NCBI RefSeq assembly: GCF_964253025.1
Contig: NZ_CAXUQC020000001.1
Location: 1 to 64,000, forward strand
DNA from: Rhizobacter sp964253025
Lineage (GTDB): Bacteria; Pseudomonadota; Gammaproteobacteria; Burkholderiales; Burkholderiaceae_C
Reading direction: 5' to 3'
DNA length: 64,000 bases
Both the position numbers and the translations under genes were made by a program. A model generated the notes under the pieces. It ran no database searches. It was not told where the DNA came from and saw nothing but the letters and a program-made list of their open reading frames with translations. This document shows positions 51,401 to 60,115 of this stretch, piece after piece (the stretch's first letter is position 1; each line of letters opens with the position of its first letter).

Positions 51401-52753
51401 TCAGAGGATGTAGCGCGACAGGTCTTCGTCGTGCGCCAGCTCGCCGAGCTTGGCGTCCACCTCGGCCGCACCGATCGAGATCGTTTCACCGCCCCGGTTG
51501 GGCGCGTCGAAGCTGATCTCGTCGAGCAGCCGCTCCATCACCGTGGCCAGGCGGCGGGCGCCGATGTTCTCGGTGCGCTCGTTCACTTCGCAGGCGATCT
51601 GCGCCAGGCGGCGGATGCCGTCCGGTGCCACCTCCAGGGTCACGCCCTCGGTAGCCAGCAGCGCCTGGTACTGCTTGAGCAGGCTGGCATGCGTCTGGGT
51701 GAGGATGGCCTCGAAGTCGTCCACGCTCAGCGAGCCGAGCTCCACGCGAATGGGAAAGCGGCCCTGCAGTTCGGGGATGAGGTCGCTCGGCTTGCTCAGG
51801 TGAAACGCGCCCGAGGCGATGAAGAGGATGTGGTCCGTCTTCACCATGCCGTACTTGGTGCTGACCGTCGTGCCCTCCACCAGCGGCAGCAGGTCGCGCT
51901 GCACGCCCTGGCGGGAGACGTCGGCCCCACCCGTCTCGGAGCGCGAGGCCACCTTGTCGATCTCGTCCAGGAAGACGATGCCGTTCTGCTCGGTGTTGGC
52001 GAGGGCCCGGGTCTTCATCTCGTCCTCGTTGACGAGCTTGGCGGCCTCCTCGTCGGTGAGCAGCTTGAGGGCCTCGGCGATCTTGAGCTTGCGCGTCTTG
52101 CGCTTGACGGGGGCGATGTTGGCGAACATGCCCTTCAGCTGCTCGGTCATCTCGTCCATGCCGGGCGGGCCCATGATCTCCAGGCTCTGCCGCGGCTCGG
52201 CGAGATCGACCTCGATCTCCTTGTCGTCCAGCACGCCTTCGCGCAACCGCTTGCGCATCACCTGGCGCGCGGTGTTGTCAGCCGCCGGTGCGGGGGCGGG
52301 CGCGGCCGTCAGCCCGAATTCGCTGCCCGCCTGCCGTGGCGGCGGCACGAGGATGTCGAGCACCCGCTCCTCGGCGGCATCCTCGGCGCGCACGCGCTGC
52401 AGGCGCATCTGCTTCTCGCGCTCCTGCTTGACCGCCATCTCGACGAGATCGCGGATGATGGAGTCGACGTCCTTGCCCACGTAGCCCACCTCGGTGAACT
52501 TGGTCGCCTCGACCTTGATGAACGGCGCATCGGCCAGGCGCGCCAGGCGCCGGGCGATCTCGGTCTTGCCGACGCCGGTCGGGCCGATCATCAGGATGTT
52601 CTTGGGGGTAATCTCGGCACGCAGCGTCTCGTCGACCTGCTGGCGGCGCCACCGATTGCGCAGCGCGATGGCCACCGCCCGCTTGGCGTCCTTCTGGCCG
52701 ACGATGTGGCGGTCGAGTTCGGAGACGATCTCCTGGGGGGTCATGCCGCTCAT
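51401..52753 (-). CDS. hslU: ATP-dependent protease ATPase subunit HslU
   Basis: A 450-residue AAA+ unfoldase that feeds proteins into HslV. Walker A MIGPTGVGKTEIARR near 55-69, the pore motif GYVGKDVD near 88-95, Walker B IVFLDEIDKVASR near 259-271 and the C-terminal LSRYIL, which docks into HslV, are all present. The insertion domain (about 110-245) is full size. Its start overlaps the hslV stop by 4 bases. Confidence 0.97.
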   Translation of the reverse strand: MSGMTPQEIVSELDRHIVGQKDAKRAVAIALRNRWRRQQVDETLRAEITPKNILMIGPTGVGKTEIARRLARLADAPFIKVEATKFTEVGYVGKDVDSIIRDLVEMAVKQEREKQMRLQRVRAEDAAEERVLDILVPPPRQAGSEFGLTAAPAPAPAADNTARQVMRKRLREGVLDDKEIEVDLAEPRQSLEIMGPPGMDEMTEQLKGMFANIAPVKRKTRKLKIAEALKLLTDEEAAKLVNEDEMKTRALANTEQNGIVFLDEIDKVASRSETGGADVSRQGVQRDLLPLVEGTTVSTKYGMVKTDHILFIASGAFHLSKPSDLIPELQGRFPIRVELGSLSVDDFEAILTQTHASLLKQYQALLATEGVTLEVAPDGIRRLAQIACEVNERTENIGARRLATVMERLLDEISFDAPNRGGETISIGAAEVDAKLGELAHDEDLSRYIL

Positions 52754-53286
52754 TCAAGCACCTCGATGGTGTGCTGCTGGTTGGTGTAGATGCACAGGTC
52801 GCCGGCGATCTCGAGCGAGCGCTTGACGATGTCGCGGGGTGCGAGGTCGGTGTGCTGCAACAGCGCGCGCGCCGAGGCTTGTGCGTAGGCGCCACCGGAG
52901 CCGATGGCCACCACGCCCATCTCGGGCTCCAGCACGTCGCCGTTGCCGGTGATGATCAGCGAAGCCTCGCGGTCGGCCACGGCCAGCATGGCTTCCAGCC
53001 GGCGCAGTACCCGGTCGGTGCGCCAGTCCTTGGTCAGTTCGATGGCCGCGCGCACCAGGTGGCCCTGGTGCTTCTCGAGCTTGGCCTCGAAGCGCTCGAA
53101 GAGGGTGAAGGCGTCGGCGGTGGCGCCGGCAAAGCCTGCCAGCACCTGGTCGCGGTGCAGTTTGCGGACCTTGCGGGCGGTGGACTTGACGACGATGTTG
53201 CCGAGGGTGACCTGGCCATCGCCCCCGAGGGCCACGACGTTGCCGCGGCGCACGCTCAGGATGGTGGTGCCGTGATAATTTTCCAT
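52750..53286 (-). CDS. hslV: ATP-dependent protease proteolytic subunit HslV
   Basis: A 178-residue threonine protease of the HslVU complex. The active-site Thr begins TTILSVRRG; cleavage of the short propeptide MENYHG exposes it. GGDGQVTLGN near 24-33 is the family stretch. The start at 53286 is chosen because relatives begin MEQFHGTT; an ATG three codons upstream is also in frame. A heat-shock-like promoter lies right ahead. Confidence 0.96.
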   Translation of the reverse strand: MENYHGTTILSVRRGNVVALGGDGQVTLGNIVVKSTARKVRKLHRDQVLAGFAGATADAFTLFERFEAKLEKHQGHLVRAAIELTKDWRTDRVLRRLEAMLAVADREASLIITGNGDVLEPEMGVVAIGSGGAYAQASARALLQHTDLAPRDIVKRSLEIAGDLCIYTNQQHTIEVLE

Positions 53287-53293
53287 CGGAGAC

Positions 53294-53321
53294 ATATCCG
53301 GGCGGCCCGGCCGGATTCAAG
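53294..53321 (-). promoter_or_regulatory. Candidate sigma32-type promoter of hslVU
   Basis: On the minus strand CTTGAA is followed after 13 bases by CCCGGATAT, close to the heat-shock consensus CTTGAA-N13/14-CCCCATNT. The predicted transcript would start about at the hslV ATG, so it would be nearly leaderless. The CTTGAA is the loop of a GGCCGGA/TCCGGCC stem (53309-53328). Confidence 0.35.
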
Positions 53322-53332
53322 TCCGGCCCACG

Positions 53333-53364
53333 AAAAACCGCTGCGCCGGCACGGCGGCCGGCGC
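53333..53364 (-). terminator. Probable terminator after the STAS-domain gene
   Basis: Minus-strand stem GCGCCGG/CCGGCGC with an eight-base loop, followed five bases later by five T residues. It begins nine bases past the stop of the STAS gene and separates it from hslV. Confidence 0.55.
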
Positions 53365-53372
53365 GTGCCAGG

Positions 53373-55067
53373 TCAGACGGTGCGAACCTTGACCTTGGCG
53401 TGCTCGTTGATGCCCATGGCGCCGAAGAACAGCGCCACCAGGCGGTGGGCGTCCGAGAAGCTCACCGAGCGGTTCTCGCTGCGGCGAGCCAGCACCCAGT
53501 TGAGCAGGTCACCGGCGGCGATGAAATCGACGCGGATCAGGCGGGCGCAGGAGACGTTGACGATGGTGGAGTCGCCGAGCTCGTCCTGCATCTTGGCCAG
53601 GGTGGCGCTGATGTCGCCCACCAGCTGGCCGGACAACTCGACGCCTGCGACCTGGACAACGCCCGGCTCGTCGATGAGCTGCGATTCCTGGAAGCTCGTG
53701 GAGACGTCGCTGATGACGGACATCGGGGGCGACTGCGTGCTGAGGTTGGAGCCGCTGATGCGCACCTGGCAGGTGACCGGCTCCCACGACGGGGGCGAGA
53801 CCTCATAGGTGACGCAGTAGTCGATGGCCGCTTCGTCGAACTGGTCCGGGCGGTTGGCCAGGCGAAGCGCATCGAGGCGGACCTGCCAGAAAACGGGGTC
53901 GGCATCGCGCACGCCGGTCGGTGCCGCATCGGACAGCACCTGCAGCAGGCGCTCACCGCCGACCCAGCGCATGTCGATCTGTTGGGGCATCCAGCTGCGG
54001 AACAGCTCGCTCAGGCGGGCGCAGCCTTCAGCGTCGATCGAGTGCAGGGCGCTCCAGTCGAATACCCAGGGCAGCGGCATCTGCAGGGTCTGGGAGCGCA
54101 GCTGCGCCACGGTGTCGGCGTCGACGATGCTCGGGCAGACCCAGCCGACGTTGCCGTCGATCCGGGCGTTGCTCGGGCGACGCTCCTCGCTCGCCGCCTC
54201 GGCCACGAGGCGCGGCATGGAGAACCACTGCGGCGCCGACCAGCCGAACTGCTGGGCGTAGTCGAGCGCCAGGCTTTCGAACTTCTGCTGCTGGCCGATG
54301 GCCCGGTACAAATCGAAGAGGGCCAGCCACGTCTCGGCGTGCTGGGCCCGCGGACCGGTGCTGGCGGTCAGCTGGGCAAGGGCGTCCTCGCACAGCTCGA
54401 AGTCGGCATTGGCGAAGGCGATGACGGCTTCATCGAGTTCGGGGTCGTGCTCGACCTCGCTCACCTCGACGGCGAACGGTCGGCCCAGTTCGCCGGAATC
54501 GATGCCGCCGCTGAGCGGCGACAGGCCGGGGCTCATCACGGCCGCGGCTGGTGCCGCCTGCCCGTGGGCCGGGCGTGCGGCGGGCGCAGGTGCCGGAGCG
54601 AACTGGCCGTTGCGGGTGTCGGGTTGGGTCGCCGCATAGCCCATGGGGGCCGGCTGCGTCGGGGCGTCGTAGAAGGCGGGCGTGCGGCGGGAGGGCGACG
54701 CCAGGCCGTCACCGACCATCTGCTGCTCGATCTCGTCGATCTTGGCCTTCACGCCGCTGTAGGGCTTGGCGCCGCTCTCGGGCATGCGGACTTCGGAGTC
54801 GTCCATGCGGGAGGAGCCGCCGAGCGCGGCCAGCTGTTCGCTGGTCAAACCCTCGCGGCGCACCTTGCGCAGCATGTCGAACTCGCGCTTGCGGACGAAG
54901 TCGTTGCGCCGCTTGCGCTCGATCATCGCCTTCAACTCCGACTTGGCGTACTCGCTCTCCCGGGCGTCGTCCATGGGCGCACCGAGTTGCGCCCAGTCGG
55001 TGGCCGGGTTGGCCACGAACTTGACGACCTTGCGAAAGAAACTGCTGCTGTCTTTGTTGTCCGCCAT
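53373..55067 (-). CDS. STAS-domain protein
   Basis: A 564-residue soluble protein. The N-terminus (about 1-120) is charged and helical. A Pro/Ala-rich linker (about 130-180) follows. The middle (about 205-290) looks like helical repeats (FANADFELCEDALAQL, then WLALFDLYRAIGQQQKFESL). There are at least two STAS-like segments: one near 310-390 (WVCPSIVDADTVAQLRSQ, then FDWSALHSIDAEGCARL) and one near 460-560 (VELSGQLVGDISATL, then VDFIAAGDLLNWV). STAS domains bind partners or nucleotides in regulatory switches. I recall similar proteins in Burkholderiales next to hslVU, but no role is known. Confidence 0.78.
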   Translation of the reverse strand: MADNKDSSSFFRKVVKFVANPATDWAQLGAPMDDARESEYAKSELKAMIERKRRNDFVRKREFDMLRKVRREGLTSEQLAALGGSSRMDDSEVRMPESGAKPYSGVKAKIDEIEQQMVGDGLASPSRRTPAFYDAPTQPAPMGYAATQPDTRNGQFAPAPAPAARPAHGQAAPAAAVMSPGLSPLSGGIDSGELGRPFAVEVSEVEHDPELDEAVIAFANADFELCEDALAQLTASTGPRAQHAETWLALFDLYRAIGQQQKFESLALDYAQQFGWSAPQWFSMPRLVAEAASEERRPSNARIDGNVGWVCPSIVDADTVAQLRSQTLQMPLPWVFDWSALHSIDAEGCARLSELFRSWMPQQIDMRWVGGERLLQVLSDAAPTGVRDADPVFWQVRLDALRLANRPDQFDEAAIDYCVTYEVSPPSWEPVTCQVRISGSNLSTQSPPMSVISDVSTSFQESQLIDEPGVVQVAGVELSGQLVGDISATLAKMQDELGDSTIVNVSCARLIRVDFIAAGDLLNWVLARRSENRSVSFSDAHRLVALFFGAMGINEHAKVKVRTV

Positions 55068-55095
55068 GTCGGAGGGGGCGCGCGGCGCTCTGGGG

Positions 55096-56040
55096 TCAGT
55101 CGCCGAACATCTTCTGCTTGAGCTCTCGCCGCTGCTGGGCTTCGAGGGACAGTGTAGCGGTCGGGCGGGCGATCAGGCGGCCAAGGCCGATGGGTTCGCC
55201 AGTTTCGTCGCAGAAACCGTATTCCCCGGAGTCGAGCCGGGCGAGGGACTGTGCGATCTTCTTCAGAAGCTTGCGCTCGCGGTCGCGGGTGCGCAGCTCG
55301 AGGGCATGTTCTTCCTCGATGGTGGCGCGGTCGGCCGGATCGGGAACGATGGAGGTGTCTTCGCGCAGGTGCTCGGTGGTCTCGCCGGCGTTGCTGAGCA
55401 GGTCGTCCTTGAGGCTTTGCAGCCGGGCGCGGAAGAACTCGATCTGCTTCTCGTTCATGTACTCGCTGTCGGGCATGGCGAGCAGTTCGGCTTCGGTCAG
55501 GTCACGGCCTGCTTTCGACTTCCAGGCGTTGGCGAGCTTCGGGTCGGCCTTGTGAGGCGTTTTGGTGATGTCGATCACGGAAGAATTCATTTGACGGGTT
55601 GGCGGCCGCGGGGGCGCGAAACGATCGGCGAAGCGGGAGGTCGCCGGTGGCAGCGGCGCCGCCGGGGGCGCTGCCGCTGCGCGGGCTGCCGCGACGCGGG
55701 GTGAGGATGCCTTGATCACTGACGGGTCCGCGGTGACGGTCTCGGCCACGGGTGCGGGCGCAGCCTTGGCGGCGGCCTTGGCCGGGGTCGGATCGGATTT
55801 GGGAGCGGTCTTGGTCGGCACGGGGGGGGACTTCGGTTGAGCGGGGGAGCTTGATTCCCCCTTGGTCGCGGTTTTGGCCGCGGTCTTCGTGGCAACCTTG
55901 GCTGCTGCCTTGGTCGCGGGCTTGGTGGCCGTGGAGGCTTTCGCCGGCGCCTTCGCGGCGGCTCGGGCCGCCGGCTTCGGGGCCGGCTTGCTTGCCGCTG
56001 GTGTGCTGGCGCTGGTTCGCTGGACCGGGGTCTTGCTCAC
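55096..56040 (-). CDS. dksA: RNA polymerase-binding transcription factor DksA with long basic N-terminal tail
   Basis: A 314-residue protein starting at a GTG with GAGGAG seven bases ahead. The last 155 residues or so are DksA: LLAMPDSEYMNEKQIEFF near the start of the domain, then a coiled coil with the DPADRAT tip, then YGFCDETGEPIG and ARPTATLSLEAQQRRE. DksA works with ppGpp to retune rRNA and amino acid promoters. Only one of the four zinc Cys remains (CDET, then LSLEA), as in many betaproteobacteria. The first 150 residues are Ala/Lys/Pro/Thr repeats (AAKAPAKAS, KPATKAAAK) like histone H1 or AlgP tails. A shorter product from an internal ATG (NSSVID) is possible. Confidence 0.93.
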   Translation of the reverse strand: MSKTPVQRTSASTPAASKPAPKPAARAAAKAPAKASTATKPATKAAAKVATKTAAKTATKGESSSPAQPKSPPVPTKTAPKSDPTPAKAAAKAAPAPVAETVTADPSVIKASSPRVAAARAAAAPPAAPLPPATSRFADRFAPPRPPTRQMNSSVIDITKTPHKADPKLANAWKSKAGRDLTEAELLAMPDSEYMNEKQIEFFRARLQSLKDDLLSNAGETTEHLREDTSIVPDPADRATIEEEHALELRTRDRERKLLKKIAQSLARLDSGEYGFCDETGEPIGLGRLIARPTATLSLEAQQRRELKQKMFGD

Positions 56041-56185
56041 TGGAAATCTCCTCGCAACGGCAGTTATACCCGCTATGGGGTCCGTGTGCACCCCGGTGGC
56101 AGAGATCGGGCGCCGCGGATTGTAGCCACCTTGGCGCCCGAGGCGCCGAAGGTTGGGCAAAGTTCTGGCGAGGACCTGAGCCGGA

Positions 56186-57226
56186 TCAGGCGAGGCACTG
56201 CTCCAGGCCCTGGCGGAACACGTCCGACGGCAGGTCGAGGCCGATGAAGACCATCTTGCTGGTCTTCTTCTCGCCCTTGGCCCAGGCCGGTCCGAGGTCG
56301 CTGCCCATCAGCTGATGCACGCCCTGGAAGATGACCTTGCGGTCACTGCCCTTCATGTTGAGCACGCCCTTGTAGCGCAGCATCTTCGGGCCGTAGACCT
56401 GGACGATGGCGGCGAGGAAGTCTTCCAGCTTGGCCGGGTTGAACGGCCGGTCCGAGCGGAAGACGAACGACTTCACGTCGTCGTCATGGGCGTGGTGGTG
56501 CGGATGGTCGCAGTGCTCGCCGTGCTCGTGGTCGTGATCGTGATGATGGTGGTGGTGCCCGTGGTCGTCCGCCTTGAGGAAGTCCGGGTCGATCTCGAGC
56601 TTGGCGTTGAGGTTGAAGCCCTTGAGGTCGAACACCTCCGAGATGGGCACCTCGCCGAAGTTGACCCGCTTCTGCGGGGCACGCGGGTTCATGTGCTTGA
56701 TGCGGTGGCTCAGGGCCTCGACGCTCGCGGCGTCGACCAGGTCGGCCTTGCTGATGAAGATCTGGTCGGCGAAGCCCACCTGCATGCGGGCTTCCTGGCG
56801 GGTGTCGAGCTGCTGGTCGCCGTGCTTGGCATCGACGAGCGTCAGGATGGAGTCGAGCAGGTAGCTCTCGGCCACCTCGTCGTCCATGAAGAAGGTCTGG
56901 GCGACGGGGCCCGGATCGGCGAGGCCAGTGGTCTCGATCACCACCCGGTCGAACTGCAGTTCGCCCTTGCGGCGCTTCTCGGCGAGGTCGGTGAGCGTGC
57001 TGCGCAGGTCTTCCCGGATGGTGCAGCAGACGCAGCCGTTGTTCAGCTGGATGATCTGCTCGCGGCTGTCCTGGACCAGGATCTCGTTGTCGATGTTCTC
57101 GTCGCCGAACTCGTTCTCGATGACGGCGATCTTCTGGCCGTGGGCCTCGGTCAGCACGCGCTTGAGCAGCGTCGTCTTGCCCGAGCCCAGGAAGCCGGTC
57201 AGGATGGTGGCGGGGATGAGACTCAT
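56186..57226 (-). CDS. CobW/COG0523-type GTPase metallochaperone
   Basis: A 346-residue G3E GTPase. TGFLGSGKTTLLKRVL near 9-24 is Walker A, NNGCVCCTIREDL near 62-74 contains the metal-binding Cys-x-Cys-Cys motif, and SKADLVD is the guanine-specific motif. A run of 15 or so His and Asp residues (about 220-250) forms a metal-sensing loop. The C-terminal CobW domain follows. These proteins deliver zinc or cobalt to client enzymes. Specificity cannot be fixed. No Zur-type box was seen upstream. It is divergent from corC. Confidence 0.9.
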   Translation of the reverse strand: MSLIPATILTGFLGSGKTTLLKRVLTEAHGQKIAVIENEFGDENIDNEILVQDSREQIIQLNNGCVCCTIREDLRSTLTDLAEKRRKGELQFDRVVIETTGLADPGPVAQTFFMDDEVAESYLLDSILTLVDAKHGDQQLDTRQEARMQVGFADQIFISKADLVDAASVEALSHRIKHMNPRAPQKRVNFGEVPISEVFDLKGFNLNAKLEIDPDFLKADDHGHHHHHHDHDHEHGEHCDHPHHHAHDDDVKSFVFRSDRPFNPAKLEDFLAAIVQVYGPKMLRYKGVLNMKGSDRKVIFQGVHQLMGSDLGPAWAKGEKKTSKMVFIGLDLPSDVFRQGLEQCLA

Positions 57227-57384
57227 GGGTAACCTGTAGGGAAGAAGCGCGCGGCCGCGGCAGGCGCGGGCAGGCGAAGGGGACCAAGGATTTCCCGAAG
57301 GTATCAGATGTGTCAAGGCCTGCCGCCGGGGCATATGCCTACTGCTGTTAAGCTTTTGCTTCCTGAACTCTCCGCCCTGGCGCG

Positions 57385-58275
57385 ATGTCCGACCCTCATC
57401 CCGGTCGCCCTTCCAAGGGTGACAGGCACTCCCCGCATGCTGACAAACGCAGCCTGTTCGAACGGCTGGTCGAGTTCGTTTCGCCGGGCGTGGACTCTCG
57501 CGACGAACTGATCGAGACGCTGGCCGACGCCGAGCACCGCGAACTCATCCCGCCCGAGTCGCGGATGATGCTGGAGGGTGTCATCCGCATGGCTGACCTC
57601 ACTGCCGGCGACGCCATGGTGCCCGCGCCCCGGATGGACGTGCTCGACATCGACTCGCCCTACGAGGAGTTGCTGTGGGCGGTCATCGACACCGGGCACT
57701 CCCGGTTCCCGGTCTACGAGGGCAAGCGGGAGAACATCATCGGCACCTTGATGGCCAAGGACCTGTTGAAGCTCCAGCGTGCGCCGGAGCTCAACCTGCG
57801 CATCCTGCTGCGCCCGGCCGTCTTCGTGCCCGAGTCCAAGGGGCTGAACGAGCTGTTGCGCGACTTCCGCGCCAACCGCAACCACCTGGCCGTCGTGATC
57901 GATGAGTTCGGCAACACCGCCGGCCTGATCACCATCGAGGACGTGCTCGAGGAAATCGTCGGCGAGATCGAGGACGAGTTCGACGACAAGGACGGCGAAT
58001 CCGGCATCTACACGCTGGCCGACGGCAGTCACCGGGTGGCCGGCGATACCGACATCACGGCGGTCAACGAGGCCTTCGTGGTCGACCTGCCGGTGGATGC
58101 GTTCGACACGATCGGTGGCCTCGTGGCCCAGGAGCTCGGCCGCGTGCCGCGCCGCGGTGAATCGGTGACGATCGCCGGCCTGGTGTTCACGGTGATGCTG
58201 ACGCGAGGGGGGGCGGTGCGCTGGTTCAAGGTCACCCGCAGCCCGGAACTGGCCTTGGGGAGCGATGGTGCCTGA
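57385..58275 (+). CDS. corC: HlyC/CorC family transporter-associated protein (two CBS domains)
   Basis: A 296-residue cytosolic protein. A short N-terminal part is followed by paired CBS domains (about 68-190: MVPAPRMDVLDID, SRFPVYEGKRENIIG, VIDEFGNTAGLITIEDVLEE). The C-terminal CorC_HlyC domain (about 205-285) ends VMLTRGGAVRWFKVT. It is linked to magnesium and cobalt efflux control and to envelope quality. It overlaps lnt by 11 bases, the common order in proteobacteria. Confidence 0.94.
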   Translation: MSDPHPGRPSKGDRHSPHADKRSLFERLVEFVSPGVDSRDELIETLADAEHRELIPPESRMMLEGVIRMADLTAGDAMVPAPRMDVLDIDSPYEELLWAVIDTGHSRFPVYEGKRENIIGTLMAKDLLKLQRAPELNLRILLRPAVFVPESKGLNELLRDFRANRNHLAVVIDEFGNTAGLITIEDVLEEIVGEIEDEFDDKDGESGIYTLADGSHRVAGDTDITAVNEAFVVDLPVDAFDTIGGLVAQELGRVPRRGESVTIAGLVFTVMLTRGGAVRWFKVTRSPELALGSDGA

Positions 58276-60034
58276 CCACAAGAGAACAACGACAAGCCGA
58301 TCCTCTTCGTCTTCCAGCGGCTCGAACCGGGAGCGCGGCACCTCGTCGCGCAGCCAGGGGTCGGGGCGTGAAGGCGATCGGGGCCGTGAACGCACGAGCG
58401 AGCGAACGAGCGACCGAACGAGCGAACGCCATGCGGACCGGGAGCGAAGCAGCCGTGGCCGTGACGGCTCGCGCGGCGCCGCCCGCCGCAAGGGCGGCTC
58501 GGTCACCGACCGCTTCTTCATCGGCTACGACCTGCTGTTCGTCATCCTGATCGGCGCGCTGCACGCGCTGCCCACCGCCCAGCCGCAGCTGTGGTGGTTG
58601 CAGATCCTGTGCGTGGCAGGGCTTGCCTACCGCGTGAGCCGCGCGTCGGCCGGCCGGGCCGCGTTGCTCGGCCTCACGTTCGGCACGGCCTGGTTGTGCG
58701 CCGGCACCTGGTGGCTGTACGTCAGCATGCACCGCTATGGCGGGCTGTCCGCGCCGCTGTCGGCGGCTGCGGTGTTCGGCCTGTCGGCCTTCCTGTCGCT
58801 GTACCTGGCGATCGCCATGGCGCTCTTCGCGTGGCTGCGCCGCAACCTGATGTGGCTCGATGCCCTGATCTTCGCCGCATGCTGGTTGCTGGCCGAGCTG
58901 GCCCGTGGCGTCATCTTCACCGGCTTCCCCTGGGCGGCAGCGGGCTACGCCCATGTCGACTCCCCGCTGGCCACCCTGGCCCCGTTCGTCGGCGTCTACG
59001 GCATCGGAGCGGCAGCCGCCGTGCTGGCAGCGATCGTCAGCTTCGGCGCCCGCGTGCCCGGTCAGCCGGCCGCCGGGCTGGCCATCGGCGCGAGTGCCGC
59101 CGCGGTCGTGTTGTTCGGCCTCGGCAATGTGAAGCTGCCTGCCTTCACCCGGGACAGTGGCACCTTGCAGCTCTCCCTGCTGCAGCCCAACGTGCCGCAG
59201 AACGAGAAGTTCGCCGTCGAAGTGCTGCCGCAGAACCTCGCCTGGGCCGCCGAGAAGCTCCTCGCCGCGCGCGGCGACCTCGTGATCGGTCCCGAAACGG
59301 TGATTCCGCTGCTGCCCGAGCAGCTGCCCGACGACTACTGGCAGCCCCTGCTGAAGAAGTTCCACCGCGGGCCTCAGGCGGCGCTCTTCGGGCGCCCGCT
59401 GGGCAGCCTCGAGGCCGACTACACCAACTCCGCCGTGGGCATTTCGCGCGACACGGTCAAGGTGCCGGACGGCTACTACCGCTACGACAAGCAGCACCTG
59501 GTGCCCTTTGGCGAGTTCATCCCGGCCGGCTTCCGCTGGTTCACCAACATGATGAACATCCCGCTGGGCGACTTCAAGCGCGGGCCTCGCGTGGCCGCCT
59601 CCTTCCCGGTGCAAGGGGAGCGGATCGCCCCGAACATCTGCTACGAAGACTTGTTCGGCGAGGAGCTCGCCGCCCGCTTCGCCGATGAGCCGGTGGCGCC
59701 TACGGTGTTTGCCAACCTCACCAACATCGGCTGGTTCGGCGACACCATCGCCGTGGCCCAGCACCTGCACATCTCGCGCATGCGCACGCTCGAGTTCCAG
59801 CGTCCGATGGTGCGCTCCACCAATACCGGCACCACGGCCGTGATCGACCATGCCGGGCACGTCACCCATTCGTTGCCGCCCTTCACCCAGGGCGTGCTCG
59901 AGGCCCCCGTGACCGGTCGCACCGGCCTCACGCCGTTCGCCGGCTGGGCCTCGCGGTTCGGCCTGTGGCCGCTGGCGCTGGCCGCCCTCGTGCCCATGCT
60001 GTTCGCCTTCGTCCTTCGCCGCCGCGACGACTGA
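58265..60034 (+). CDS. lnt: Apolipoprotein N-acyltransferase with an Arg/Ser-rich N-terminal extension
   Basis: A 589-residue inner-membrane enzyme that adds the third acyl chain to lipoproteins. The core from about 80 has membrane segments and the nitrilase domain. Glu in VIGPETVIP near 342, Lys in YDKQHLVPFGEF near 407 and Cys in NICYEDLFGEE near 460 form the catalytic triad. Lnt is usually about 510-540 residues. Here the first 80 residues are Arg/Ser/Glu repeats (ERTSERTSDRTSERHADRER) coded by tandem repeats. There is no other good start before the first membrane segment. The start may be the ATG at 58265 or the GTG right after it. Confidence 0.94.
   Translation: MVPDHKRTTTSRSSSSSSGSNRERGTSSRSQGSGREGDRGRERTSERTSDRTSERHADRERSSRGRDGSRGAARRKGGSVTDRFFIGYDLLFVILIGALHALPTAQPQLWWLQILCVAGLAYRVSRASAGRAALLGLTFGTAWLCAGTWWLYVSMHRYGGLSAPLSAAAVFGLSAFLSLYLAIAMALFAWLRRNLMWLDALIFAACWLLAELARGVIFTGFPWAAAGYAHVDSPLATLAPFVGVYGIGAAAAVLAAIVSFGARVPGQPAAGLAIGASAAAVVLFGLGNVKLPAFTRDSGTLQLSLLQPNVPQNEKFAVEVLPQNLAWAAEKLLAARGDLVIGPETVIPLLPEQLPDDYWQPLLKKFHRGPQAALFGRPLGSLEADYTNSAVGISRDTVKVPDGYYRYDKQHLVPFGEFIPAGFRWFTNMMNIPLGDFKRGPRVAASFPVQGERIAPNICYEDLFGEELAARFADEPVAPTVFANLTNIGWFGDTIAVAQHLHISRMRTLEFQRPMVRSTNTGTTAVIDHAGHVTHSLPPFTQGVLEAPVTGRTGLTPFAGWASRFGLWPLALAALVPMLFAFVLRRRDD
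58391..58430 (+). repeat. Tandem repeat inside the lnt N-terminal extension
   Basis: Degenerate 12-base units built from CGAACGAGCGAC-type steps encode the alternating ERTS/DRTS peptide of Lnt. Such in-frame repeats can change length by slippage without breaking the gene. Confidence 0.65.
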
Positions 60035-60115
60035 CCGCCGGGCGGGGTGCGGCGCCTTGTCGCCGCGCCCCGTAAAATCCCGCCTCCTGCCCCATCCCCC
60101 CGTGACCCGACCACC

